Notes under the pieces: model-generated
The model's input: the letters and a program-made list of their open reading frames with translations, nothing else
Databases searched by the model: none
What the model was told of the DNA's origin: nothing
Position numbers and translations under genes: made by a program
Shown: piece by piece, positions 25,951 to 34,495 of the stretch
Layout of the letters: each line of letters starts with the position of its first letter
Position numbering within the stretch: position 1 is the stretch's first letter
NCBI GenBank assembly: GCA_020634435.1
Contig: JACKBS010000013.1
Span: 186,001 to 250,000 of the forward strand
DNA: 64,000 nt
Origin: Ardenticatenaceae bacterium
GTDB lineage: Bacteria; Chloroflexota; Anaerolineae; Promineifilales; Promineifilaceae
Direction of reading: 5' to 3'

Positions 25951-26010
25951 GGTTATCGGTAATCCGTGAACGGTAATCGGTAAGCAAAACCGATTACCGA
26001 CCACCGATTA
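25951..26010. repeat. Self-complementary array (GGTAATCGG type) containing the megasynthase stop
   Basis: GGTTATCGGTAATCCGTGAACGG units are followed by CCGATTACCGACCACCGATTA complements. The megasynthase stop codon (26008-26010 on the minus strand) lies inside the right arm. Confidence 0.8.
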
Positions 26011-29000
26011 CAGTGAGACTTCACCCGGCAGCGTCACCGTCCGATACCCGTCCAGTTCTACAAACACGTTGCCAGATTTGTCCACAACTTGTGCCTTAAA
26101 CGCCGCGCCATCATCAATCGCTTCAACGATGGCGTAGAGACGCCCTTTCGCTTCCGCCTCCTGCCGGTAGGCGGTGACGCGGCCAATGGCCAGTGGGAGA
26201 GCCATCTGCTGCTTGGAGTGGATTTCCCACACGCCTGCCGTTTGGAAGCAGAACTCCACCAGGCGCGGCGCGATCCGTTCAGGCGCGTCGGCCGGATGGG
26301 CGTTGGCGGGCAGATTTTCCGCCAGCAGGCCAATCGCCTGGTCGCCAGCCACCTGCACCCGCTCCAAAACCTGGTACGCCGGGCCGTGGAAATAGATTTT
26401 ATAGATATCGTCAGCCAAGATGCTCATTTCTTCGGCCTTGGGGGCTTTGAACTTGAGTTTCTTGGCCGTGGGCGCTTTGGCCGCCAGCCGCACGGTGGCG
26501 GTGAAGTGCAGCTTCTCCTGCACGCCGGTTTTGAGTTCGCGGCGGGAGAGCAGTTGGGTGTGGACGAGGATTTCCTGGCCAGCAGGCACCGCCACGGCCA
26601 CCAAAATCAGTGCTTGCGGTTCCATTCGGTAAAACTTGAACGGCGCATGGAAATCTTCATTTTCGACGGCCACGACTGCGTAACCGGGCGCAACTAGCGC
26701 AGCCAGTTCGGCAAACGTCTCCGTGCCCATCACACCGGGCAGCAGCGGCGTGCCCTCCATCGCGTGGTCGTACAAAAACGGCTGTTGCTTGGGGTCCAAC
26801 ACCGTTTCTGCCTGGAGGCCGCCGTACAAATTGTACGCCGTCACGCTGCCGACCATCAGCCAATCGTTGGCGTTCACCCTGGCCAAATCCAGCCCGCCAG
26901 TCGGATGCCGCTCCTCAACGAGAATGCCCAGCTTGCCGCCGACCAAAATCTCGCCCTTGAAGCCACCTGCCACCAGTTCGCGGCGTACGGTGGGCACGCC
27001 CACCTCTGGCGGCAGCATCTCGATGCCCGCCATCTCCATAATTTTGGGAATCGAGCCGCGTGTGGCCATGCCGATGCCGCCCCACGCCGTCCAATCAATG
27101 GCGATGCCCTTGGTGCCGGGCCGCGTGGTGCGGAAGCTACTGGTGAGCTTGCACAGCAGGTCGTTGGCGGCGCTGTAGTCAGTCTGGCCGTTGTTGCCAA
27201 ATCGCCCCGCCACCGAGCTAAACACCACCGTCGCCCCGATGGGCATTTCCCCGGCGGCGCGCAGCAGGCTAAAGAAGCCGTCGGCCTTGATGTCGTACAC
27301 CAGGTCAAATTGGGCCGCGTCTTTCTTGTCCAGCCCCCGGCTGATTTCGATGCCGCCCGCATGGACCAGCACGTCGATCTTGCCGTACTGTTGCTGGATT
27401 TCGTGGACAACGGCCGTTACCGCCGCCCCATCCAGCAAATTCACGCTGTGGTACAGGGGCAATCCGCCCGCCGCCGTCACCGCTTCGATGGCCCGCAGCG
27501 CCGCGTCCGACCGTTCAATCGCCATCAGCTTTTTGTCAATCAGCACCGGCGTTGGTTTTTCGCCCGCCGCTTTGGCTTCCTCGATGAGCTGCTTTTTGAG
27601 CGCCTCTTTGTCGCGGCGGAACAGCGCGATGTGTGGGTCGTCGGGCGCGGGCGCTTCCACCAAATCCAGCAGGTAGAAAATGCCGCCGCTGGCCGCCGCC
27701 AAATCACTCACGATGGCGCTGGTGATGCCCCCGGCCGCACCCGTGACCACAAAGACGCTTTCCTTGTTCAGCGTCAGCCCCGGTTGGCCGTCGTCGGCGG
27801 GCTGTTCGATGAGGGTAACTGCCGTTCGCAGCCCATCCTTGTACCCCACCTCCACCACGCCGGGGTCGGTTGTGGTTTCGGCAATGAGCTGGTCGGCCAG
27901 AACGGCTGGCTTGTGGTTCACGGCAAAATCGACTGCTTTTACCAGAGTAGACGGCCGTTCCTGCCGATACGCCTTGGTAAAACCAGTCACGCCGCCGCCC
28001 AGCGGGGCGCTTGCGCCTTCGGGGCCATACCCGTGCTGCCCACCTAGTCGCGTTGCGGACACGAGGAAGCTGCCCGCCTCGTTCACTACGTCGTACAACA
28101 CGCGCATGGTGACGGACAGATTTTTGACGCGGACGCGGTTGGCTTCGCGCCATGCCGCCAAATCCATCGTCAGCAAATCCGCCTCTACGTCCAGCGCGGG
28201 CAGCCAGTAGACGCCCTGGATCGGGCCGTCGGCCAGCCAGGTTTGCAGCTGCGCTTCTAGTTCGGCCTGGGGCAGCGCGGCGTCTAGCGGCAGCACGGTC
28301 ACGTGCATCTTCTCCAACTTCTTAACGAGGGTTTTGCCCACGCCGCTGTCATCCAGCGCCACCACGACGCGGCTGTTGGCGTCTAAAACCACGCCAGTTG
28401 GTACACAGTGGTCGAGCGCGGGTCGCAGAACGGCCGTTGCTACTCGGCGGGGGAAGGTGTCGGCGTCTTCGAGAGTGTAGGGGGAAACGGCCGTTTGCAG
28501 GGTGGTGGCTGGGACGGAAATGGCCGCCTCAGCCTCACCCGGCAAACGGCTCTGTGCTTTTAAATCAGGCCGCATTTCCCGCACAAACCCAACGACCCTG
28601 GCCAATGTGTTGTAATCGCGCAGGTTCAAATCATCCCGGCGCGGAATGTCAAACGCCTGTCGAATCGCCACAAACGTTTCCGCCTGCTTCACCGTGTCAA
28701 TGCCCAAATCCGCTTCCAAATCCAAATCCGGCTCCAGCATATCCACCGGGTAGCCCGTCTGCTCGGCGATGATGTTGAGTACCTTGTCCATCACCTCATC
28801 AGAATCGGTAATCGGTGGTCGGTAATCGGTAATCGGTGTAGAGGCAACTACTGTCACCTTGTCACCTTGTCCCCCTGTCACCTTGTCATCCGCCAGTTCA
28901 GGTCGCATCTCCTTCACAAAGCCAACCACCCTGGCCAGCGTGTTGTAATCGCGCAGGTTCAAATCGTCGCGGCGGGGAATGTCGAACGCTTGCCGGATGG

Positions 29001-32000
29001 CCACAAACGTTTCGGCCTGCTTCACTGTGTCGATGCCCAGGTCGGCTTCCAGGTCCAAGTCCGGCTCCAGCATGTCTACCGGGTAGCCCGTCTGCTCCGC
29101 GATGATGTTCAGCACTTTGTCCATGATTTCGTCGGTAATCGGTAACCGGTGGTCGGTAGTCGGTTCACTGATGACTGACGACTGATTACTGATTACCGAT
29201 GACGGATTACCGTTTACTGCCAAATCCGGTCGCATCTCCTTCACAAACGCCACTACTCTGGCCAGCGTGTTGTAATCGCGCAGGTTCAGGTCGTCGCGGC
29301 GCGGGATGTCAAACGCCTGGCGAATGGCCACGAAGGTTTCCGCCTGCTTCACCGTGTCGATGCCCAGGTCTGCTTCCAGATCTAAATCCGGCTCCAGCAT
29401 GTCGGTGGGGTAGCCGGTTTGTTCAGCGATGATGTCAAGTACCTGATCCGTTATCGTGTCGGAGGTTGGCTCTGCTGGTTTGGGAACGGCCGTTTCCTCC
29501 TGTACCACTTCTGCCATTTCACTATTTACTACTTCTGGCTGAGCGGCCACTGGTTGAACGGCCGTCTTCGCAGGCTCCAATTTCGGCACCATAGGCTCCG
29601 GCTCGCGAATCACCGGTTTATTGATTACTGAATACTGATTACTGATTACCGAATATTGATTACCGTTCCCTATCGGTGTCCGCACCATTGGCTCCGTGCC
29701 GTACTGCCAGTTACTGGGTGCCGGGGGGCGTCCAGGATTACCCTTGGCCACGATGCGCAGATTGTGCTTCACCACTTCTAGTTCGGCATAATCGTAGCCG
29801 CTGATCTGGTCCAGCCACTGCTGGTAGCGCGGCTGGCTGTCGATGCGATTTGGCCCACCCGGAATGCGCCGGGTCAGGCTGAACGCAATTTGCGAGCCAA
29901 AGCCCGCTGCCAGATGCAGCGAATATTGCACCGGATACCGTCCGCCACGGCTCAGGTTGAGCTGGCCGAGATCGGGGTCCACTTCCTTGTAGTTGGGTAC
30001 CGGCGGCACAATGCCGTGCTCCAAAATCTTGAGGGCAATCACGTCCTCAATGCCCACGCCCATCGGATGGCCGGTGAAGCCCTTGGTGTTGGCCACCACA
30101 ATTTCCTTGGCCGCCTCACCAAAATTTTCGCGTAGCGCGGTCACTTCGGCGGCGGCGCTGCCGCCACGCGCCGGGGTGAACGTCTCGTGGGACATAAACA
30201 CCAGCTGCGGCGCGATGACGTACCGGTTGAGACCGTAGCGGCGCTCGGCGTTGGTGAGCAAATCATTCATCACCAGCGAGATGTGGTCCACGTCCAGCCG
30301 CGAGCCGTGGAAGGCGCTGTTGCGGGTCTCGGTGCTGAGCAGTTCCACGATGCCGCGCATGCCGCGCTCCTGCACCGCGTCTTCACTTTCGACGACGAGA
30401 GCGCACGCGCCCATGCCCAAAATGGTGCCATGCCGACGTTTGTCGAAGGGCAGGGCGGCTTCATCGACGCGATCGTTGGTGGCGGCGGCCCCCAGGGCCA
30501 GGAACCCGGCCCCAACCCACTCCATCAGGTGATCCCCGGTGACATCATCGGCAGCAATGACGATCACGCGGCGGCAACGGCCGTTTCGGATCCAATCTTC
30601 CGCCATCGCCAACGCCTGGGTGGTGCTGGCGCAAGCTGCATTCACCTGCGTGTTCGGGCCGCGTGCGCCGATGTACTCGGCAAACTGGCTGTGCCCCATT
30701 GCCAAAATGCGGAAGATAAAGCGGCGGTCGAAGATGTACGGCTCGTTGGCCAGCTGCTCGCGCAGATTGTTAATGCGTCGGGTGATTTCCAACAGCGTGG
30801 TCTGGTCATTAGCCGTGCGGCGCAAATCTTCCAGCATGTCCAACTGCTCGACGCGGCTTTGGTAGCTGTAGAATCGCGCAAAATCTTCGGCAAACCGGTC
30901 ACCGCCGGGGAAAGCGCTGGCAAAGATTACGGCCGTTTCGTCCCGCAGCGCCTCCGGCAGCATCCATTTTTGTGGCAAGGTGCTGCCCGTCGAGGTTTTC
31001 TTGTAGGTCATCACCAGCGGAATGCCTGCTTCACGCAGGGCATCCAGACCGGCCGCCATGGCCAGTTGCGTGGTCACGTCCAGCGAATCGACCAGCTTTT
31101 GCGGCACGTCGTACTCTGCGGCTAGGTCAAAACTGCCGGGACGCCCCGCCAGCCGAATGACCTCGTTCTGGTCATCAATCGTGGCAAAGCTGCCGCTGCC
31201 ATCGGCCGATTTCACCAGCCGCGTAATCTGTTTGCCCACCATTTTGCGCCGGAACCGTTCGGGAATCAGGTCCACAAACTGCTCGCCGTGCAAAATGCGC
31301 AGCGCGTTGTCCGGATCCATCACTGGCTTTTCCGAGCCAGGCAAGCCCAAACCGGTGCCGCTGATCACCACCGAGCCAAGGGGTTCCTGGTGGCGGTTGT
31401 ACGGCCGTTTCACGCCTGCAGATTGGAGATTAGAGATTGGAGATTGGAGATTTTGCACGGCTTGGACTACAAGCTGCTGAATTGCTTCCGCATTGGCCAG
31501 GCCGTTGCTGTTCATTTGGGGAGCCATCGCATCCACCTTTCCTTCTTCATTCTGATTACTGTTTACCGAATACGGATTACCGTTCACCGATAACCGCTCA
31601 CCACCATATCCCGCCGCGTACAACCCACACAACGCCTGGTTAAACGAAGGCATCGTGCCATTCTTTGGATGATTGGTCATGAGCGCCAGCACGTCACCTT
31701 TGTCGGCAAAAACGTCGTTGGCAAAGCCGCGCAGGGCGCGTTTGGGGCCAACTTCCACGAAGGCGCGCACGCCGTGGGCGTAAAGCGTTTCCAGCCCCTT
31801 CACCCACTGCACCGGCGAAGCGATTTGCAGCTTCAGCAAATCCTTAATTGCCTCCACTTCGGTGGGATACACCTCGCCGGTGACGTTGGCCACCAGCGGC
31901 AGCTGCGGCGGTTGGATGTCCAGCCGGTCCAGCACGCGGCGCAGCGGCTCGCTGGCCGGAGCCACAATACTGGTGTGGAAGGCATGGCTCACGGGTAAGG

Positions 32001-34413
32001 TCATCACCCGGAACCCTTTGGCCTCAAACTGCTTCACGGCCTCATCCACGGCCTCGCTCGCCCCGCCAAACACACATTGGGCGCGGCTGTTGATGTTGGC
32101 GGGCACGACGTAGCCGCTGACGCTGCTCAGCACCGCTTCCACTTCCTCATACGGAGCCAAAACAGCTGCCATCTTGCCCTTGTCCGGCACGTCCACCGCC
32201 GCCATCTCGGCGCCGCGTGCCGCCGACGCTTCGAGCGCATGGGCAAACGGCATGATCCCGGCGGCAATAAGTGCCGCGTACTCGCCCAGCGAGTGACCCA
32301 TCACCATGTCGGGCTCAAAGCCGTAGCTTTGCAGCAGCTTCAAAATGGCAATGTCCATCGTCAGCATGGCGGGCTGGGTGATTTCGGTTTGCATCAGGTC
32401 GAAGGTGGCCTGGTTGATGGCGTCGGGGTCGTTGGGATCGACAAAAATGTACGCCGTTAGGGCTTTGCCCAGGATTGGCTTCATCACCGCGTCCGCTTCG
32501 TCAAAAACTTGCTTGACGAGCGGCGAAAATTCGACCAGCTCCCGCCCCATATTCACATACTGGCTGCCCTGGCCGGGGAACATGAACGCCATTTTGCCCT
32601 TCGGCTGGCCAGAGCCGTGGAAGATGCCCTGGGCTTCCATCGCTTTCCACGCCTGGGCGGAGTCCATGACCATCACTTTTTGCGCTTTTTTCAGACGGCC
32701 CAGCAGCTCGTCATGGTCGCCAAAGTCGATGATGAGGCGTTCGGGGGAGTGGAGTACGGCCGTTTCCGGCAAAACAAACTCTGGCACCCACCCACTTTCT
32801 ACCTTCGACAGCATCGCGTCCAACTGCTGACTCAATCCCGCTTGATCAGTTGCACCAAGAGCGAGAATGCCGCGCGGCGGTTTGGGCGAAGGAGTGACAA
32901 GGTGACCGGGTGACAAGGTGACAGATTGTCCATTCACCTTGTCACCTTGTCTCCTTGTCACCTTGTCACCCACTGCAAACTGCTTGCGCTGCTGTGCCAA
33001 CATACCCGGCACATACTCCTCTAAAACCAGATGAAAATTCGTGCCGCCGAAGCCGTAGGCGCTGACACCGCAGCGGCGCGGTGTGTTGGTCGGTTTTTCC
33101 CAGTTACGCGCTTCGTGCAGCAGGATGAATGGTGTCTGGCTGAAATCAATGTTGGGGTTGGCCGGATTGGCGTTGAGCGTGGGCGGCAAAATTTTGTGGT
33201 GCAGGGCCAGCGCTGCTTTGAGCATGCCCGCTGCGCCCGCCCCCGCCTTGAGGTGGCCAATGTTGCTCTTGGCCGAGCCCAGGCCGATGCTGCCGCGCTT
33301 GGCCTCGCCAAAAACGGTGGCCAGGCTCTCTACCTCCACCACGTCGCCGACGCGGGTGCTGGTGCCGTGGGCTTCAATCAGGGTGGCCGTGGCCGGGTCT
33401 AGCCCCGCGTTTTCCCAGGCGCGGGCGATGGCCAGTTGCTGCCCCACCGGGTTGGGCGCGGTGATCCCCTTGCCCTTACCGTCGCTGGCCCCGCCAACAC
33501 CCCGGATGACGGCGTAAATCGTGTCGCCGTCCCGTTCGGCATCTTCCAGGCGCTTGAGCAGGAACAAGCCCGTGCCCTCGCCCATGACAAACCCGTCGGC
33601 ACCGTCGCCAAACGGCCGTGTGCCACTTGCACTCAACGCCCCAATCTTGCAGAACTTCACAAAGCTGCCGATGCCCATGTTGCGGTCCACCCCACCGGCA
33701 ATCACCGCGTCCACCTTGTGCTCGGTGAGCATCTCTACGGCCGCTTCCACGGCGGCAAAGCTGGAGGCACAGGCGGCGTCGGTGATGAAGTTGGGACCAC
33801 GCAAATTGAGCATGTTGGCCACCCGCCCGGAGACAATGTTGGGCAGTTCGCCCGGCATCGAATCTTCGGTGATGGGGGGGATGCGCTCGTCGATGTGTTC
33901 GTGCCAGCCAGCCAAAATTGCTTCGCGGGTGTTGGCGGGTAAGGCCTGGAATTCGGCCACACCTGCCAGCGCGTTGGCGTATTCGGGGAAGACGATGCGG
34001 GTGTTGGTCTGGTAATGCAGCTCGCCGCCCATGGCCGTGCCGATGATGGTGGCGGTGCGTTCGGTGTCTAACGGCCGTTTGGGATACCCGTAATTCGCCA
34101 ACACATCCGCCGCTACGGTCACCGCCCACTGCTGCCCTTCGTCCATCGAACCGGCCACTTTGGGTGGCAGGCGGAAACGCTTCCAATCAAAATGAAAATC
34201 CCGCACCCAGCCGCCGATTTTGCTGTACGTTTTATCCGGCGCTTTGGGATCGGGATCATAATAATCGGCAATGGACCAGCGGTTGGCTGGCGTTTCGGTG
34301 ATGCTGTACCGTTTGTTGAGCACATTTTGCCAGAAAACGGCCGCACTCGGCGCGTCTGGCAGTAAAGCCCCCACCGCCACGATGGCAATTGCCCGGTCTG
34401 CTGTGTTTTCCAT
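26008..34413 (-). CDS. 2801-aa megasynthase KS-AT-KS-ACP-ACP-ACP-KR-DH (PUFA-synthase/PKS type)
   Basis: An iterative fatty-acid/polyketide synthase. KS1 (about 8-470): Cys215 in 'DAACASS', His349, His387. AT (about 603-900): Ser708 in 'GHSLGEY', with 'SHAFHT' as in malonyl-type ATs. KS2 (about 1020-1515): Cys1261 in 'NAACASTT', 'SHETFT' in place of HGT, and 'GFTGHPMG'. Three ACPs (about 1650-1930) are nearly identical, spaced 109-111 residues. Each reads 'DLGIDTVKQAE', giving Thr1687, Thr1796 and Thr1907 where Ser carries the cofactor in known ACPs. KR: 'VVTGAAGGI' near 2215 and Tyr2413 in YSAAN. DH: hot-dog with His2550 ('YDHAMEGTPLLPG'); its second half reads LVEFCFQ where PKS DHs usually have Asp. 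No enoyl reductase or thioesterase is seen. The layout recalls PfaA with a second KS. The operon adds dehydrogenase, PPTase and carboxylase. Confidence 0.88.
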   Translation of the reverse strand: MENTADRAIAIVAVGALLPDAPSAAVFWQNVLNKRYSITETPANRWSIADYYDPDPKAPDKTYSKIGGWVRDFHFDWKRFRLPPKVAGSMDEGQQWAVTVAADVLANYGYPKRPLDTERTATIIGTAMGGELHYQTNTRIVFPEYANALAGVAEFQALPANTREAILAGWHEHIDERIPPITEDSMPGELPNIVSGRVANMLNLRGPNFITDAACASSFAAVEAAVEMLTEHKVDAVIAGGVDRNMGIGSFVKFCKIGALSASGTRPFGDGADGFVMGEGTGLFLLKRLEDAERDGDTIYAVIRGVGGASDGKGKGITAPNPVGQQLAIARAWENAGLDPATATLIEAHGTSTRVGDVVEVESLATVFGEAKRGSIGLGSAKSNIGHLKAGAGAAGMLKAALALHHKILPPTLNANPANPNIDFSQTPFILLHEARNWEKPTNTPRRCGVSAYGFGGTNFHLVLEEYVPGMLAQQRKQFAVGDKVTRRQGDKVNGQSVTLSPGHLVTPSPKPPRGILALGATDQAGLSQQLDAMLSKVESGWVPEFVLPETAVLHSPERLIIDFGDHDELLGRLKKAQKVMVMDSAQAWKAMEAQGIFHGSGQPKGKMAFMFPGQGSQYVNMGRELVEFSPLVKQVFDEADAVMKPILGKALTAYIFVDPNDPDAINQATFDLMQTEITQPAMLTMDIAILKLLQSYGFEPDMVMGHSLGEYAALIAAGIMPFAHALEASAARGAEMAAVDVPDKGKMAAVLAPYEEVEAVLSSVSGYVVPANINSRAQCVFGGASEAVDEAVKQFEAKGFRVMTLPVSHAFHTSIVAPASEPLRRVLDRLDIQPPQLPLVANVTGEVYPTEVEAIKDLLKLQIASPVQWVKGLETLYAHGVRAFVEVGPKRALRGFANDVFADKGDVLALMTNHPKNGTMPSFNQALCGLYAAGYGGERLSVNGNPYSVNSNQNEEGKVDAMAPQMNSNGLANAEAIQQLVVQAVQNLQSPISNLQSAGVKRPYNRHQEPLGSVVISGTGLGLPGSEKPVMDPDNALRILHGEQFVDLIPERFRRKMVGKQITRLVKSADGSGSFATIDDQNEVIRLAGRPGSFDLAAEYDVPQKLVDSLDVTTQLAMAAGLDALREAGIPLVMTYKKTSTGSTLPQKWMLPEALRDETAVIFASAFPGGDRFAEDFARFYSYQSRVEQLDMLEDLRRTANDQTTLLEITRRINNLREQLANEPYIFDRRFIFRILAMGHSQFAEYIGARGPNTQVNAACASTTQALAMAEDWIRNGRCRRVIVIAADDVTGDHLMEWVGAGFLALGAAATNDRVDEAALPFDKRRHGTILGMGACALVVESEDAVQERGMRGIVELLSTETRNSAFHGSRLDVDHISLVMNDLLTNAERRYGLNRYVIAPQLVFMSHETFTPARGGSAAAEVTALRENFGEAAKEIVVANTKGFTGHPMGVGIEDVIALKILEHGIVPPVPNYKEVDPDLGQLNLSRGGRYPVQYSLHLAAGFGSQIAFSLTRRIPGGPNRIDSQPRYQQWLDQISGYDYAELEVVKHNLRIVAKGNPGRPPAPSNWQYGTEPMVRTPIGNGNQYSVISNQYSVINKPVIREPEPMVPKLEPAKTAVQPVAAQPEVVNSEMAEVVQEETAVPKPAEPTSDTITDQVLDIIAEQTGYPTDMLEPDLDLEADLGIDTVKQAETFVAIRQAFDIPRRDDLNLRDYNTLARVVAFVKEMRPDLAVNGNPSSVISNQSSVISEPTTDHRLPITDEIMDKVLNIIAEQTGYPVDMLEPDLDLEADLGIDTVKQAETFVAIRQAFDIPRRDDLNLRDYNTLARVVGFVKEMRPELADDKVTGGQGDKVTVVASTPITDYRPPITDSDEVMDKVLNIIAEQTGYPVDMLEPDLDLEADLGIDTVKQAETFVAIRQAFDIPRRDDLNLRDYNTLARVVGFVREMRPDLKAQSRLPGEAEAAISVPATTLQTAVSPYTLEDADTFPRRVATAVLRPALDHCVPTGVVLDANSRVVVALDDSGVGKTLVKKLEKMHVTVLPLDAALPQAELEAQLQTWLADGPIQGVYWLPALDVEADLLTMDLAAWREANRVRVKNLSVTMRVLYDVVNEAGSFLVSATRLGGQHGYGPEGASAPLGGGVTGFTKAYRQERPSTLVKAVDFAVNHKPAVLADQLIAETTTDPGVVEVGYKDGLRTAVTLIEQPADDGQPGLTLNKESVFVVTGAAGGITSAIVSDLAAASGGIFYLLDLVEAPAPDDPHIALFRRDKEALKKQLIEEAKAAGEKPTPVLIDKKLMAIERSDAALRAIEAVTAAGGLPLYHSVNLLDGAAVTAVVHEIQQQYGKIDVLVHAGGIEISRGLDKKDAAQFDLVYDIKADGFFSLLRAAGEMPIGATVVFSSVAGRFGNNGQTDYSAANDLLCKLTSSFRTTRPGTKGIAIDWTAWGGIGMATRGSIPKIMEMAGIEMLPPEVGVPTVRRELVAGGFKGEILVGGKLGILVEERHPTGGLDLARVNANDWLMVGSVTAYNLYGGLQAETVLDPKQQPFLYDHAMEGTPLLPGVMGTETFAELAALVAPGYAVVAVENEDFHAPFKFYRMEPQALILVAVAVPAGQEILVHTQLLSRRELKTGVQEKLHFTATVRLAAKAPTAKKLKFKAPKAEEMSILADDIYKIYFHGPAYQVLERVQVAGDQAIGLLAENLPANAHPADAPERIAPRLVEFCFQTAGVWEIHSKQQMALPLAIGRVTAYRQEAEAKGRLYAIVEAIDDGAAFKAQVVDKSGNVFVELDGYRTVTLPGEVSL
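28803..28889. repeat. Repeat arrays encoding the ACP2-ACP3 linker
   Basis: CGGTAATCGGTGGTCGG units (28803-28838) are followed by CACCTTGT units (28852-28889). The same two families are intergenic or in other linkers. Here they are translated in frame as the spacer between carrier domains 2 and 3. Confidence 0.8.
29132..29217. repeat. Heptamer array encoding the ACP1-ACP2 linker
   Basis: CGGTAATCGGTAACCGGTGG units on one arm and ACTGATTACTGATTACCG units on the other form a self-complementary array, read in frame as the Ser/Val/Asn-rich spacer between carrier domains 1 and 2. Confidence 0.8.
29611..29667. repeat. Heptamer array encoding part of the KS2-ACP1 linker
   Basis: Tandem degenerate TGATTACTGAATACTGATTA-type units, translated as repeated 'NQYSVIS' within the long spacer before carrier domain 1. 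Confidence 0.75.
31419..31454. repeat. AGATTGG array in the AT-KS2 linker
   Basis: Five degenerate AGATTGG/AGATTAG heptamers in a row, translated as 'NLQSPISNLQS' shortly before KS2. Confidence 0.8.
31551..31597. repeat. Heptamer array in the AT-KS2 linker
   Basis: TGATTACTGTTTACCG and GGATTACCGTTCACCG units of the intergenic family, translated as 'SVNGNPYSVNSN' between the acyltransferase and KS2. Confidence 0.75.
32893..32970. repeat. GTGACAAG array in the KS1-AT linker
   Basis: Copies of GTGACAAGG are followed by CACCTTGT complements, an array able to fold back. It is read in frame as the spacer after KS1 ('GDKVTRRQGDKV' and following). Confidence 0.8.
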
Positions 34414-34425
34414 CTCTTTTCTCCG

Positions 34426-34495
34426 TTATCGGTGAACGGTAATCGGTTATCAGTAAAAACTGATTACCGATTACGGATTACCGACCACCGAATAC
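34426..34495. repeat. Self-complementary array overlapping the dehydrogenase stop
   Basis: ATCGGTGAACGGTAATCGG units face CCGATTACGGATTACCG complements. The last codons (VFGGR) and the stop of the 34478 dehydrogenase gene lie inside it, and it ends close to the megasynthase start. Confidence 0.8.

Noticed and set aside
28560..29455. Three about 330-bp near-repeats looked like a possible CRISPR or tandem DNA repeat.
   Set aside because: They encode three acyl carrier domains in frame; sequence differs at third codon positions, and there are no short identical repeats with unique spacers.
26000..34400. Many long plus-strand reading frames opposite the megasynthase gene.
   Set aside because: They are shadows of a GC-rich coding strand; they carry no domain motifs, and the minus-strand frame explains the whole stretch.
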